A stretch of DNA of 64,000 nucleotides from DATKJY01 sp964540105 (GCA_964540105.1 CAZILL010000003.1:186001-250000); one strand, 5' to 3'; shown: positions 1-9,154, counted from the first letter of the stretch. Numbers and translations are program-made. Notes: a model not told the origin generated them from the letters alone.

Positions 1-569
1 CAAGTCTTGCCGTAGTTGGCCCTGCAATCATGTGTTTGATGACAGGCGCCAGTGGAGCCACACTTCACCTGCACTGGAGCGCGCCTGGTGACAACGGGGC
101 TCGCGGAAGGGCGCAATCCTACGACCTGAGATATTCCGCACAACCAATTACAGAACTGAACTGGGCCGCTGCAGTGCGAGTAACAGGCATGAGCCAGCCG
201 AGTGAATCAGGGAAATGGGAGACGGCTGAGATTTCGGGGCTGCGTGTTGGGACGACCTATTACTTCGGAATACGCACAAGAGACAAGTACGGGAATCTGT
301 CCCCACTTTCGACCAGTGCGGAACGCCGAACCTGCAGCGGCATCTGTTCGGGGTTCAGCGGTAATATTGATGGCTCAATCGATGGCAGCGTTGACATCAG
401 CGACATGTCTATGCTGCAAGCGTTTCTCCTGCGTCCATTCGACCCGGTCGACATCTGCCTTGAGGAGGCAAACGTTGACGGTTCTCCAGACAACGTCATC
501 GACTCGAGCGATCTCATGGCTTTCATCTCTTATCTAAGAGGTGAGGGGACTCTCGCTCCCTGCCAGTAG
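1..569 (+). CDS. Secreted FN3-dockerin protein, C-terminal fragment (5' end outside window)
   Basis: The reading frame is open from the first bases of the window, so the N-terminus is missing. The first Met at base 30 is internal, not a start. What remains is one fibronectin type III domain (LHLHWSAPGDNG to TTYYFGIRTRD) followed by a dockerin-like pair of calcium loops: NIDGSIDGSVDISD, then EANVDGSPDNVIDSSD, each followed by a helix, with Cys residues spaced around them. This C-terminal layout is frequent in large secreted proteins of Zixibacteria and related candidate phyla, where it probably anchors or sorts the protein. No cohesin partner is visible in the window. The N-terminal function (enzyme, adhesin or other) cannot be known from this fragment. 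Confidence 0.8.
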   Translation, partial: SLAVVGPAIMCLMTGASGATLHLHWSAPGDNGARGRAQSYDLRYSAQPITELNWAAAVRVTGMSQPSESGKWETAEISGLRVGTTYYFGIRTRDKYGNLSPLSTSAERRTCSGICSGFSGNIDGSIDGSVDISDMSMLQAFLLRPFDPVDICLEEANVDGSPDNVIDSSDLMAFISYLRGEGTLAPCQ

Positions 570-637
570 AGTCACCTTCCTTCGAACAGGGCTCGCCGTT
601 GCGGCCCTACCTCCTATCCCCACGGCATAATCTACGG

Positions 638-666
638 TTGATTTTTGGACGCCATCGTGCTATCCT
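638..666 (+). promoter_or_regulatory. Putative sigma-70-like promoter of tyrS
   Basis: TTGATT at 638-643 and TATCCT at 661-666 are separated by exactly 17 bases. They lie about 90 bases upstream of the tyrS start. Four of six -35 positions and four of six -10 positions match the E. coli consensus. The leader between promoter and gene carries a repeated AAAGCTGT word but no T-box-like structure that I can recognise. Promoter consensus in this phylum is not established, so this is a pattern call only. Confidence 0.4.
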
Positions 667-754
667 CGAAAGCTGTAGTAAAGCTGTGCTGTTACGCTGT
701 CTCGCGAAGGGACGTGACGGTATGAAACTCGCAGGTCATTGTGGAGTTTAAGTC

Positions 755-2053
755 TTGACAGAATCTGATTCTTTGCGACAGAAGCCTCTGACCGACGCCC
801 AGCAGCGGGAATTTGATCGCCAGTGGAGAAGCATCTCCCGCGGGTGCGTTGATATTCTGCCCGAAGAGGAATTTAAGGCGCGACTCGCCATCTCGATTCG
901 CGACGACCGGCCGCTGCGAATCAAGCAGGGATTCGATCCGACAGCGCCAGATATACATCTCGGACACATGGTGGGCATACGCAAGCTCAGGCAGTTTCAG
1001 GACCTTGGCCATCAGATTGTCTTGATTGTCGGCGACTATACGGCCATGGTCGGGGATCCTTCGGGGCGCTCGTCGACCCGGCCTCAGCTTACCTACGAGA
1101 TGATTCTCAAGAATGCTGAAACATATGAGTCTCAGTTCTTCTACATTCTTGATCGCGCCAAGACAGAGATTCGATTCAATGGTGAATGGTTTCGGACCAT
1201 GGAGTTTCTGGATGTTATGCATCTTGCGGCCCGCTTTACAGTCGCCCGTCTATTGGAACGCGATGATTTCACCAAACGGTATAAGGCGGGCGTCCCGATA
1301 TCGCTTCATGAGTTGTTCTACCCGCTGATGCAGGCCTATGACTCTGTCGCTATACGAGCGGACGTCGAAATAGGCGCAACAGAGCAGAAATTCAATCTTC
1401 TGGCCGGGCGTACTATTCAGGAAGCCTACGCGGTGCAGCCGCAGTGTATTATTACGCTGCCGATGTTGGTCGGGCTCGATGGCGAAATGAAGATGTCCAA
1501 ATCGATTGGGAACTACATAGGAATTGATGAACCCCCAAAGGAGATCTTCGGCAAGGTCATGTCGATACCGGATAAACTGATTTACGACTATTTTCTGCTG
1601 ACAACAGACGTGAGCGACGAGAGAGTGGCTGAAGTAAAGGAGCAGCTGTCACGCTCCGACATCAACCCTATGATCTTCAAGAAGGAACTGGGTGAAGTCC
1701 TGGTCGACATGTATCATCCTGCCGGTTCTGGCCAGAAAGCCCGGGACGAGTTCGAGCGGGTCTTTTCGCAGCGCGAACTTCCTGATGACATTGAAGTCGT
1801 GACTCTCGCTCAGATCTCCCAGATGGGACTTTCGGTCGACACGGTTCTCCTGGTGCACTTGATGACCAAAGCCGGTCTGACGAAATCCAATGGCGAGGGA
1901 AGAAGGCTCATCGAAGGGGGGGGAGTGTATGTAGGGGAGACGAAGGTGACCGATCCGAACTTCGAACTCCAGCTCGAACGCGACATCCGCTCAACAGGAT
2001 TCCTGATACTCAAGGTCGGCAAGCGTCGCTACCTGAAGCTTTCGGAAAAGTAA
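755..2053 (+). CDS. tyrS: Tyrosine--tRNA ligase
   Basis: Class I aminoacyl-tRNA synthetase that charges tRNA-Tyr in the cytoplasm. The 432 residues match the longer bacterial TyrRS type (TyrZ-like). The HIGH signature is HLGH at residues 68-71 after GFDPTAPDI. The KMSKS loop is intact at residues 246-250. An S4 RNA-binding domain occupies about the last 65 residues (LIEGGGVYVGETKV region). The start is a TTG preceded by GTGGAG at a workable distance; no ATG gives a better N-terminus. The gene stands alone behind its own promoter-like sequence, with 67 bases to the next gene. Identification is secure; only the exact start is open. Confidence 0.96.
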   Translation: MTESDSLRQKPLTDAQQREFDRQWRSISRGCVDILPEEEFKARLAISIRDDRPLRIKQGFDPTAPDIHLGHMVGIRKLRQFQDLGHQIVLIVGDYTAMVGDPSGRSSTRPQLTYEMILKNAETYESQFFYILDRAKTEIRFNGEWFRTMEFLDVMHLAARFTVARLLERDDFTKRYKAGVPISLHELFYPLMQAYDSVAIRADVEIGATEQKFNLLAGRTIQEAYAVQPQCIITLPMLVGLDGEMKMSKSIGNYIGIDEPPKEIFGKVMSIPDKLIYDYFLLTTDVSDERVAEVKEQLSRSDINPMIFKKELGEVLVDMYHPAGSGQKARDEFERVFSQRELPDDIEVVTLAQISQMGLSVDTVLLVHLMTKAGLTKSNGEGRRLIEGGGVYVGETKVTDPNFELQLERDIRSTGFLILKVGKRRYLKLSEK

Positions 2054-2120
2054 CCCTAAGGAAGCGCGGGTGGTCGCCGATCCCGAGGGTCATCTGTATA
2101 ACTGATCATAGGAGCCGCAT

Positions 2121-3761
2121 TTGACGATCGTGATTTCGAAGTACATTGCTTTTGCGCTGTTCTTGGTATCGGCCTTTTGCTCCTCTCTTCACTCAGCGGA
2201 AGAGAGAACGCCTCAGTATTCCCGATCACGCGTAAACCCGATCACGGTAACGCCTCTCCCGCTCCGCAGCCCACTCGACAATCTCGATCCGCGGGCGTAC
2301 GACAATTACGTTAATGGACTTCTCTTGACGGAGATCGACGATCTGGTTGACGCGGCGGCAAGTTTCAGGAAGGCGCTGGAGTACTTTCCGGAGTCGTTTG
2401 AGATCGGCTTTGCTCTCGCAACGACGTACTACAACATGCGGAAACCGAACGAAGCTCTCGACGTTCTCTCACGGTTGGAGCCGCGCAATACTGACGTGTA
2501 TCTATTGAGCGCAGCCTGTTTTCGAGTGCTCGGAGACGGTGAGAACGCCAAAGAAGCGAACCTGAAGGTTATCCAACTGGACTCCGGCAATGTAAGTGCG
2601 CTCAACTTTCTCGCGAATGTCTATCGTCAGATGAACATGCCTGACTCGTTGCTCTGGGTTTACGAAAAGCTCGTGAAGGTGGCTCCCGGAGCAAACTACA
2701 ACATCTGGAACGATATTGGAAAATTGCGCGCACAGTCCGGCGACTTGGTCGGAGCGCGTGATGCCTTTCACATGTCCATTTCATTGAGTCCCGGCTCTGC
2801 AAACGCGATGGCGTACGCTGCGCTGGGCGAGCTCTACGACATGTCGAAAATACCTGATTCAGCGGTATTTGTCCTTGAACGAGGACTTAAGGTAGCAGAC
2901 AATAACCTATTGTTACACAAGGCCATGATTGCACACTATCTCAAGCTGGATTCTTTGACTCCCGCGATACCATATGGCAGAAAGATTTGCGAGCTGATGC
3001 CATTGGACAAGGACGCTATGAGGCGTCTGGGTATCCTCTATTTCAGCGCCGATTCATTACGGGCAGCAGATTCGATCTTCTCGTATCTCGAAAGCGGCAA
3101 AGAGAAGGAGCCCGCCAATCACTTCTACCTGGGTCAAATCGCTATTCGAGAGAAGGACTACAACCGGGCTTTGAACGAGTTTAGGACCTTGACCCAATTG
3201 GCGGATACTTCCGCTGACAGTTGGCTCGCCCTCGGAAACGCGTACCGACTCCAGAATCAATTGAAGCGCGAACTCGAGGTCTACACGGAGGGGGTCAACC
3301 ATATGGCAACCGAAGACAATGCCGTGCGACTTCTCTTTGCGATAGGAGCAACACAAGAACGAACGGGGTTGATTGAAGACGCAGTAGCCACTTTTCGCAA
3401 GATTCTGTCGAAAGCGCCAAGACACTCGCAGTCGCTCAATTACCTTGGGTACATGTTGGCCGATCGAGGGGTAGAACTCGATAGCGCCCGCAGTTACATC
3501 GAGCGCGCTCTCGAGGTCGAACCCGAAAACGCGGCGTTTCTCGACAGTTACGGATGGGTCCATTTCCGCCTGGGAGATTACTCAAAGTCGATCGACTACC
3601 TGCGCAAAGCAGCCGATCTCGTTGCAGATTCAGTCGTATATGACCACCTGGGTGATGCCCTCAAGGCTACGGGAGACTCCGACGAGGCCCGTGTCTGGTG
3701 GGAGAAAGCGCTGCAACTTGCCCCAGGCAACGCCGTGATAAGGGAGAAATTGGGTCGTTGA
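2121..3761 (+). CDS. Tetratricopeptide repeat protein, exported
   Basis: 546 residues with a cleavable-looking signal peptide (hydrophobic residues about 8-22, then SSLHSAEE). The rest is essentially a continuous array of about a dozen 34-residue TPR helices (for example ASFRKALEYFPESFEIGFALA and YLRKAADLVADSVVYDHLGDAL). Such arrays are protein-protein interaction scaffolds, here presumably periplasmic. The TTG start follows AGGAG at 2110-2114 with six bases between. The stop overlaps the start of the following lipoprotein gene (TTGA), which suggests coupled translation and a shared envelope function. No catalytic domain is visible and the partner is unknown. Confidence 0.85.
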   Translation: MTIVISKYIAFALFLVSAFCSSLHSAEERTPQYSRSRVNPITVTPLPLRSPLDNLDPRAYDNYVNGLLLTEIDDLVDAAASFRKALEYFPESFEIGFALATTYYNMRKPNEALDVLSRLEPRNTDVYLLSAACFRVLGDGENAKEANLKVIQLDSGNVSALNFLANVYRQMNMPDSLLWVYEKLVKVAPGANYNIWNDIGKLRAQSGDLVGARDAFHMSISLSPGSANAMAYAALGELYDMSKIPDSAVFVLERGLKVADNNLLLHKAMIAHYLKLDSLTPAIPYGRKICELMPLDKDAMRRLGILYFSADSLRAADSIFSYLESGKEKEPANHFYLGQIAIREKDYNRALNEFRTLTQLADTSADSWLALGNAYRLQNQLKRELEVYTEGVNHMATEDNAVRLLFAIGATQERTGLIEDAVATFRKILSKAPRHSQSLNYLGYMLADRGVELDSARSYIERALEVEPENAAFLDSYGWVHFRLGDYSKSIDYLRKAADLVADSVVYDHLGDALKATGDSDEARVWWEKALQLAPGNAVIREKLGR

Positions 3762-5449
3762 CTTCCTTGTTTATTCTCTCCCGCCCGTTCAGGTCGATTG
3801 TGGTCATTGCAGCGCTGGCCGCGGGTTGCGCCAATATCGCTTCACCACCCGGGGGAGAAGTCGACCGAAAAGGGCCAACCTTGCTGCGCTCTGAACCGGC
3901 CAGTGGTTCAGTCGACACGCCTATTTCCAACAAGGTGAACATATTCTTCTCGGAGCGTATCGCTGAACCTCTTGATCGAAACGCCATCTTTGTATCACCG
4001 CGCCCGCTATTGAAGCCGCAGGTCAAGTGGCATTCAGAATACGTGGAAGTGCAGTTTCACGATAGCTTCGCTGTCAATCAGACCTATGTCGTCTCGGTAT
4101 CTTCCAGCATTACGGACCTGCGGGCGAACAAGCTTGACAGTGCAATCAACGTCGCCTTTTCAACTGGTTCATCGATGGACTCCGGCCAAGTCTCAGGATA
4201 CGTTTATCAGGATGGCAAGCCGCTTGCGGGGGCTCTTGTGGGACTCTATCGACTCTCCTCTCCAGCAACTCAAATTCCCTATGATTCGACATACGCGGAT
4301 TACATTGCGACCTCCAACGCGAAAGGATTCTTTTCGCTTCAATATCTTCCGTCCGTCGAATTTCGACTGTTAGCGTTTGTTGACAGCAATCATGATGAGC
4401 GATACAATCCGATGCGTGAATTGTTCGCCGTGCCTGATCGTCCCGTAAAGACCGGCGGTATCCCGATAGAGAACCTTCGTCTGGATCTCAGCCCCTTCGA
4501 CAGCGCCGCTCCCAAGGTTGTCTCGGTCGCTTATTCGGGCGATCGATTGTTACGCCTGCGGCTGTCACGCGCAATTTCGTTCCGCGATCTCAATCTTGAT
4601 CCAGGACTCTCGTTCTTTTGGCAGATGCCTGATTCGGTGAATTCCTTTCGGGCGAGAGCCCTGCTCGAGTCTGGCGATGAGTCAGGAAGTGTCTTGAGCC
4701 TCTATTTTGGTGGCGATGTTCCGATCGGGCTCTATGGGCTGACTATCTCGTATCAGCAGGGGGTTAAGCCGGTAGTGGCCGACAGTATCAGGATAGACTC
4801 GATGACTGACAAGACCGCGCCAACCGTCCATCGCTTTATACCAGCTCAATCCCCGGTCTCGGCTGTTGATCTCAAGATTGGCCTCTGTTTCTCAGAGCCG
4901 CTTGATACGTCGTTCTTGACTGAACAGACTTTTCAGCTTCGAACCGTGTCAGATTCCTCGATCCCACTGGTGACGAACTGGACCGATCCCTTGCACCTTG
5001 ACCTAACCCCATCGAAAATTGAAAACGGGATGAGCTATAAGCTGCAGGCGATAGAATTCGAATTAATCGACCGATCGGGACATCCTCTTGGAGATTCGCT
5101 CAAGACGTACAGCTTTTCCACAATCAATCCGGACTCGCTTGGTTCCATAATGGGCGAGTTTGTTTTCAAGAGTAGGGAGAGTGACGTCAGCGGTCCAGTT
5201 CAACTCACGCTCAGGGAAGTCGCAAGTCAGAATGAGTACCGTTTTCGATTCACCGATCGGGCATTTAAGGTCGATCTCCCTTCAGGCAAGTACCTTGCCT
5301 CAGGATTCATCGATGCTAATCGTGATGGCAGCAGGACGCTCGGTTCCCCAATCCCTTACGAATTCTCCGAAACTAAGATTGAGTTTCCGGACACTATCGC
5401 CGTGAGGGCCCGATTCGAAACTGCGGGAGTACAATTCATCTTCAAGTAG
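3758..5449 (+). CDS. Outer-membrane-type lipoprotein with Ig-like (Big_5/SbsA) domains
   Basis: 563 residues counted from the TTG at 3758, which shares bases with the TGA of the TPR gene. A longer frame begins at 3698, but its extra 20 residues are the out-of-frame end of the TPR gene. The N-terminus is a lipoprotein signal: a hydrophobic stretch followed by LAAGC, acylated Cys near residue 24. After it comes a Big_5-type Ig-like domain (GPTLLRSEPASGSVDTPISN, then NKVNIFFSERI). A carboxypeptidase-regulatory-like beta fold follows (SGYVYQDGKPLAGALVGLYRL). A second Big_5-like unit lies around residue 350 (DKTAPTVHRFIPAQSPV). Proteins of this layout are common in Bacteroidetes and FCB relatives and are of unknown function, probably surface or periplasm facing. 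Confidence 0.85.
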   Translation: MTSLFILSRPFRSIVVIAALAAGCANIASPPGGEVDRKGPTLLRSEPASGSVDTPISNKVNIFFSERIAEPLDRNAIFVSPRPLLKPQVKWHSEYVEVQFHDSFAVNQTYVVSVSSSITDLRANKLDSAINVAFSTGSSMDSGQVSGYVYQDGKPLAGALVGLYRLSSPATQIPYDSTYADYIATSNAKGFFSLQYLPSVEFRLLAFVDSNHDERYNPMRELFAVPDRPVKTGGIPIENLRLDLSPFDSAAPKVVSVAYSGDRLLRLRLSRAISFRDLNLDPGLSFFWQMPDSVNSFRARALLESGDESGSVLSLYFGGDVPIGLYGLTISYQQGVKPVVADSIRIDSMTDKTAPTVHRFIPAQSPVSAVDLKIGLCFSEPLDTSFLTEQTFQLRTVSDSSIPLVTNWTDPLHLDLTPSKIENGMSYKLQAIEFELIDRSGHPLGDSLKTYSFSTINPDSLGSIMGEFVFKSRESDVSGPVQLTLREVASQNEYRFRFTDRAFKVDLPSGKYLASGFIDANRDGSRTLGSPIPYEFSETKIEFPDTIAVRARFETAGVQFIFK

Positions 5450-5484
5450 GGTAGCCGCCTCGCAGGTCATTCGGATCGAAGATA

Positions 5485-6093
5485 CTACTTCGAGAGCTGA
5501 AGAGGCTTGGGGGCCCAAATCTGCAACGCGACGCGACGGTTCCTCGCATTAGCGCTGCGTTCATCCGGCAGCGCTACGGGCTTGTCTTTCCCGAATGAGA
5601 TAATGAACATGCGATAGAGCGCGATGCCGTATCTGTCCGCCAGATACCGCTTAGCCGCGTTCGCACGACGCTCTCCGAGCAAATAGTTGTACGTCCGGTT
5701 CCCAGTGGCATCGCAGTGCCCGGCTATTTCGATGATAGAGCGGCTCGTCTGCGCCAGTTTGGCCGCAGCTTCCCCAATGATTGAAGACGCGATATCATCG
5801 ACCTCTGCCTGGTCAAAGGCGAACGTAATCTCGCCTTTCCAAACAACAACGTAGTCCTCGAAGCCGCTGGCCTGATTTACCGTCATGCCGCTCTTGCTCT
5901 CAAGTTCGAGAGTGAGCTTTCCGAGACGTTCAACCTCTACGGCCGTAGAATCTGCCCTGCTTGAAAGCGCGTCTATTCTGGAACTGGTTCGAGATTCCGA
6001 ATCCGCAACCAGCTTCTCAACAAACCCCTTCCTGGCACCGCACGAAAGCCCCATCAGGCTCGCCACCACAACTATGATAATGACATTCTTCAT
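5485..6093 (-). CDS. OmpA-family peptidoglycan-binding lipoprotein (Pal-like)
   Basis: 202 residues from the ATG at 6093, which has AAAGGA nine bases upstream; a GTG six codons earlier lies on top of that ribosome site and is unlikely. The signal ends in the lipobox GLSC (Cys about residue 18). A short heptad-like segment (SSRIDALSSRADSTAVEVERL) is followed by an OmpA C-terminal domain with the typical IAGHCDATGNRTYNYLLGER motif, which in Pal and OmpA binds meso-diaminopimelate. It most likely tethers the outer membrane to peptidoglycan. It lies 91 bases downstream of the ABC permease gene and may have its own promoter. It is not adjacent to tol genes, so I do not call it pal. Confidence 0.9.
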   Translation of the reverse strand: MKNVIIIVVVASLMGLSCGARKGFVEKLVADSESRTSSRIDALSSRADSTAVEVERLGKLTLELESKSGMTVNQASGFEDYVVVWKGEITFAFDQAEVDDIASSIIGEAAAKLAQTSRSIIEIAGHCDATGNRTYNYLLGERRANAAKRYLADRYGIALYRMFIISFGKDKPVALPDERSANARNRRVALQIWAPKPLQLSK

Positions 6094-6184
6094 ATTGTAC
6101 TGTCCTTTCACTGTTCCAATGTACTACTGCAGTCTATGTTCTGTCCAGAACTTTCGCAGCAAAGAGGCACCAAGGGCAAGGCTT

Positions 6185-7012
6185 CTACTGCTTCAAAGCT
6201 CCGGCAGTTATACCCGAGACAATGCGCTTTTGAACGAAGAAGAACAGGATGAGAACGGGCAGAACGGCAACGGTGGACCCGGCCATCAAGTGCGGCCAGT
6301 CGATCGCCTGATGTCCCTGAAGGAGGGCAAGCCCGACTGGCAAAGTGCGGAGTCGCTCGTCGGAAGTGAGAATATAGGGAAAGAGAAAGGAGTTCCAGTT
6401 TGTAAAGAAGACCTGAATTGCCAGCACGGCCATTGCGGGACGGCACATTGGCATAACAATCGTGAAGAGAATCCGCAGCTCTCCGGCGCCGTCGATACGC
6501 GCGGCCTCTTCCATCGAGGGAGGGATTCCTTCAATGTATTGTTTGACCAGAAATATCCCGATCGGGGTTACGAGCCAGGGGAGAGTCAACGCCCAAAACG
6601 AGTCAAACATCCCGGTCTTTACGCACAGAAGGTAGAGGGGAATGATTGTTATGTGGGCGGGGATCATCAACACGCCGATGACGGTTACAAACAGCCAGCG
6701 GTTGGCCAGCGTTCGATACCGTGCCAAGGCGAACGCCACCATGAAACAGAAGAGCAGATTGCCGGCGGTGACGACTATCCCCACGGCTACTGAGTTCACG
6801 AGGAACCAGCCCATTTGCGTTCGGGAGAACAGATCGGCAAAATTCTGCAGGGTTATGCTTCCGGTCAGAAGCGAGGACCACGACAGACCCGTGGACGGTA
6901 ATGTGAGAGCGACTCGGAACATCCATGCCAACGGGAATAGCATGGTCAGCAGGACAGCCACAAGAACAAGGTAGTGGATTGCTGTGAATAGTGGTCTGCC
7001 CTGGTTCACCAT
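6185..7012 (-). CDS. Carbohydrate ABC transporter permease (MalG-type)
   Basis: 275-residue inner-membrane permease of the binding-protein-dependent family with six predicted transmembrane segments. The EAA loop that docks to the ATPase is clear (EEAARIDGAGELRILFTIVM, about residues 185-205). The gene overlaps the end of the MalF-type gene by seven bases, and the order binding protein, MalF, MalG is the standard CUT1 arrangement. Substrate cannot be read from the sequence; CUT1 systems take oligosaccharides, glycerol phosphates and similar compounds. No ATP-binding gene is present nearby, so a shared MsmX/UgpC-type ATPase encoded elsewhere is expected. Confidence 0.93.
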   Translation of the reverse strand: MVNQGRPLFTAIHYLVLVAVLLTMLFPLAWMFRVALTLPSTGLSWSSLLTGSITLQNFADLFSRTQMGWFLVNSVAVGIVVTAGNLLFCFMVAFALARYRTLANRWLFVTVIGVLMIPAHITIIPLYLLCVKTGMFDSFWALTLPWLVTPIGIFLVKQYIEGIPPSMEEAARIDGAGELRILFTIVMPMCRPAMAVLAIQVFFTNWNSFLFPYILTSDERLRTLPVGLALLQGHQAIDWPHLMAGSTVAVLPVLILFFFVQKRIVSGITAGALKQ

Positions 7013-7878
7013 GAGAGATTCTTTCTTTGCCGGAAGAGGATGAATTGCCCCAGTGAAAACGCCCCGATAATGATGAACAGGAGATAGGCGGCAGCAGAGG
7101 CGTACCCTATGCGGAATTGAGTGGTCAAGCCGGTCTCGTAGATGAAGTAGACCGCGGAGGAAGTGCCGAACTTCCCTTTTGTCATCACGAAGATTTCGAC
7201 AAACACCTGAAAGGATTTGATCGAGTTAATCACGACTACATAGAGGGCGACGGGACGAAGCAGTGGCAGCGTGATCGACCAGAGTTTTCTTAACTCTGAA
7301 GCCCCGGCGATTTCCGCAACCTCGTACAATTCGCTTGGAATGTTCTTCAGACCTGCCAGGAAGATCAGCATGTAGTATCCGACCGATGCCCAGATGTCCA
7401 TCGCCATTATCGAATAGAGGGCGGTGCGATTGTCATAAAGGAAGCCGTTCTCGGGCGACTGCACCCCTATGGTCTCAGCCAGTAATGCAAGATACCCGCC
7501 CCGACCGTAGAGGTTTGTGAAAATCAGGCCGACCACGACAAGTGATGTGATCGAGGGGAGGAAGTAGCCCGCTCGAAACAGACTCCGTCCCGGGAACCGC
7601 TTGTTCACGATGAGCGCCATCAGGAGTGATAGCGTCGTCGTCACGGGAATCGTGCCTACGACAAAGGTAAATGTATTCTTGAGGGCGGTGAGGAAGTCAG
7701 CATCCCCAAGCAGAGATTCGTAATTGTCCCAGCCCACCCACGAGTAATCTCGGGTCAGGAGCTGGCGATCTGAAAAGCCCATGACCACAGAGTAGATCAT
7801 GGGAAACGCCCAGAAGAAGCCGAAGGTCAGGACCCAGGGTGAGACCAGCAGAATTCCGGCGCCCCAGGCTCGTTTCAT
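7006..7878 (-). CDS. Carbohydrate ABC transporter permease (MalF-type)
   Basis: 290 residues, six transmembrane segments, and an EAA motif (EVAEIAGASELRKLWSITLP) near residue 190. It pairs with the MalG-type subunit encoded immediately downstream. It starts inside the stop of the solute-binding protein gene (four-base ATGA overlap), so the three genes are translationally linked. It lacks the extra long periplasmic loop of E. coli MalF and is of the shorter CUT1 kind. Confidence 0.93.
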   Translation of the reverse strand: MKRAWGAGILLVSPWVLTFGFFWAFPMIYSVVMGFSDRQLLTRDYSWVGWDNYESLLGDADFLTALKNTFTFVVGTIPVTTTLSLLMALIVNKRFPGRSLFRAGYFLPSITSLVVVGLIFTNLYGRGGYLALLAETIGVQSPENGFLYDNRTALYSIMAMDIWASVGYYMLIFLAGLKNIPSELYEVAEIAGASELRKLWSITLPLLRPVALYVVVINSIKSFQVFVEIFVMTKGKFGTSSAVYFIYETGLTTQFRIGYASAAAYLLFIIIGAFSLGQFILFRQRKNLSW

Positions 7879-9083
7879 TTGTTCAATTCTTTTGTGATCT
7901 TTAACTGTGCGTTACGAAGGGCAGTCGCCGGAAGGCGGGAGCCGAAGAGAGCGTCCTCCACCGCTTTCTCGAGAAGGTCTTCGATGACAACCCAGTTAGG
8001 GTCGATAGGAGGATAATCAGCAGCGCGAATCTGCTTGATGAATGTCTGGAGGTTTGGGTCAGACGTAAAGTGCGGATCCTTTTGAGCCTCAATGCTGGAG
8101 GGATTGGCTGAGTGATTGGCCTTGCAGAAACGCACTTGGTTTTCCGGAGAGGTTATGAAGTCGACAAACCGTAGCGCTGCTTGCTTATTTTTCGACGCCG
8201 AGTTTATGGCGAGAAATTCCCCGCCCAAAAACGATCGCCCGGGGTATTTCGGTCCGGGAATCAGCGTCGACATAAAGTTGATCCTCCTCTTCTCAAGCTC
8301 GATTCGTTTGAGAAGCCAGTCGCCAGAAATGATGAAGCCGATCTTCCCATCAAGAAACGCGTCTTCGATCGCCCGTTGATCCCCCAAAAACCCGCTCGAA
8401 TCATGCAGCTCCTTGTAGAATTTCAGCGCCGTTATAGCATGCCGCGAGGCCAGCAGGGAATACTCACCGTCGTCGGAGAAGAACTCGGCGCCAGAGGACC
8501 AAAAGAACGGCAGGAATTTCTTATATAGTCGGTGCTTTTCGGCAGTGTTCGACCCCCATCCATAGGTCTGCTTGTCGAGGAGCCGCATCCTTCGCGCAGC
8601 CTCTTTAAGCTGTGGCCAATTGAATGGCACGAATGACGCGTCATATCCTGCCCGTTGAAGCAGATCCTTGTTGGCGAAGAGCACTCGTGTTCCCAATATC
8701 CACGGCTTCGCGTAGACTTTCTTCTGATAGGTGGCCAGACCGTATCCCTGGAATTGGCTGCTGTCGGCCGCAACATGTGAGGAGATGTCCTCGATCTGCC
8801 CATTTGACGCAAACTGTGCGATCCAATCGCTCCCTAACTCCACGATATCGGGCCCCATCCCGGATGCAAAAGCGATGACAATCTTCTCCTGTCCATTCGC
8901 CCAGGTCAAATCTGTCAGGTTGATCTTGATCTCAGGATTCAGCCTTTCGAATTCCGAGACCATGGCCTCGATAGCGGGACGGACGTCGGGGTCGGTCCAG
9001 AATTGCCACCACTCAAGCGTTGTCTGAGCGCAAACCGATGCTGTCAGGAAGGATGAAACTATCAAAAGTCTGAACATTCGCAT
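7875..9083 (-). CDS. Extracellular solute-binding protein, family 1 (sugar ABC transporter)
   Basis: 402 residues with an N-terminal signal peptide ending near SVCAQ; there is no lipobox Cys, so it is probably a free periplasmic protein. The mature part starts TTLEWWQFWTDPD and has the family signature AFASGMGPDIVELGSDWIAQF around residue 75. The C-terminal half has SGDWLLKRIE and FVDFITSPENQ segments typical of family 1 (MalE/UgpB-like) proteins. The ATG at 9083 follows a GGAGACAGAG ribosome site. First gene of the importer operon, facing away from the DUF6754 cluster across a 139-base region. Ligand unknown. Confidence 0.92.
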   Translation of the reverse strand: MRMFRLLIVSSFLTASVCAQTTLEWWQFWTDPDVRPAIEAMVSEFERLNPEIKINLTDLTWANGQEKIVIAFASGMGPDIVELGSDWIAQFASNGQIEDISSHVAADSSQFQGYGLATYQKKVYAKPWILGTRVLFANKDLLQRAGYDASFVPFNWPQLKEAARRMRLLDKQTYGWGSNTAEKHRLYKKFLPFFWSSGAEFFSDDGEYSLLASRHAITALKFYKELHDSSGFLGDQRAIEDAFLDGKIGFIISGDWLLKRIELEKRRINFMSTLIPGPKYPGRSFLGGEFLAINSASKNKQAALRFVDFITSPENQVRFCKANHSANPSSIEAQKDPHFTSDPNLQTFIKQIRAADYPPIDPNWVVIEDLLEKAVEDALFGSRLPATALRNAQLKITKELNK

Positions 9084-9112
9084 TCTCTGTCTCCTCGTAG
9101 TAAAGTGTGAAT

Positions 9113-9143
9113 ATTATTGTCGGCTTTGCGCAAGGGCAATCAA
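9113..9143 (-). promoter_or_regulatory. Putative promoter with palindromic operator for the sugar ABC operon
   Basis: Reading on the minus strand, TTGATT (9143-9138) could be a -35 and AATAAT (9118-9113) a -10, with a slightly long 19-base spacer. Between them lies a near-perfect 12-base palindrome, CTTTGCGCAAGG on the plus strand (9124-9135). Its centre TTGCGCAA resembles the CG-centred half-sites bound by LacI-family repressors. A repressor site in the promoter spacer of a sugar transporter operon would make sense, but no regulator gene is nearby and short palindromes arise by chance. Confidence 0.3.
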
Positions 9144-9154
9144 AAAAACTTTAG

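Noticed and set aside
670..754. T-box-like leader before tyrS
   Set aside because: No T-box sequence, specifier loop or antiterminator could be drawn; only a repeated AAAGCTGT word is present.
6138..6151. Perfect palindrome GTTCTGTCCAGAAC upstream of the OmpA-family gene
   Set aside because: About sixteen 6-2-6 palindromes are expected by chance in 64 kb; no promoter elements frame it and it is not a GAAC-N4-GTTC LexA box.
5885..6793. 302-codon plus-strand reading frame opposite the OmpA-family and MalG-type genes
   Set aside because: It is antisense to two genes with clear domains, is very polar and low in hydrophobic patterning, and has no ribosome site or recognisable motif.
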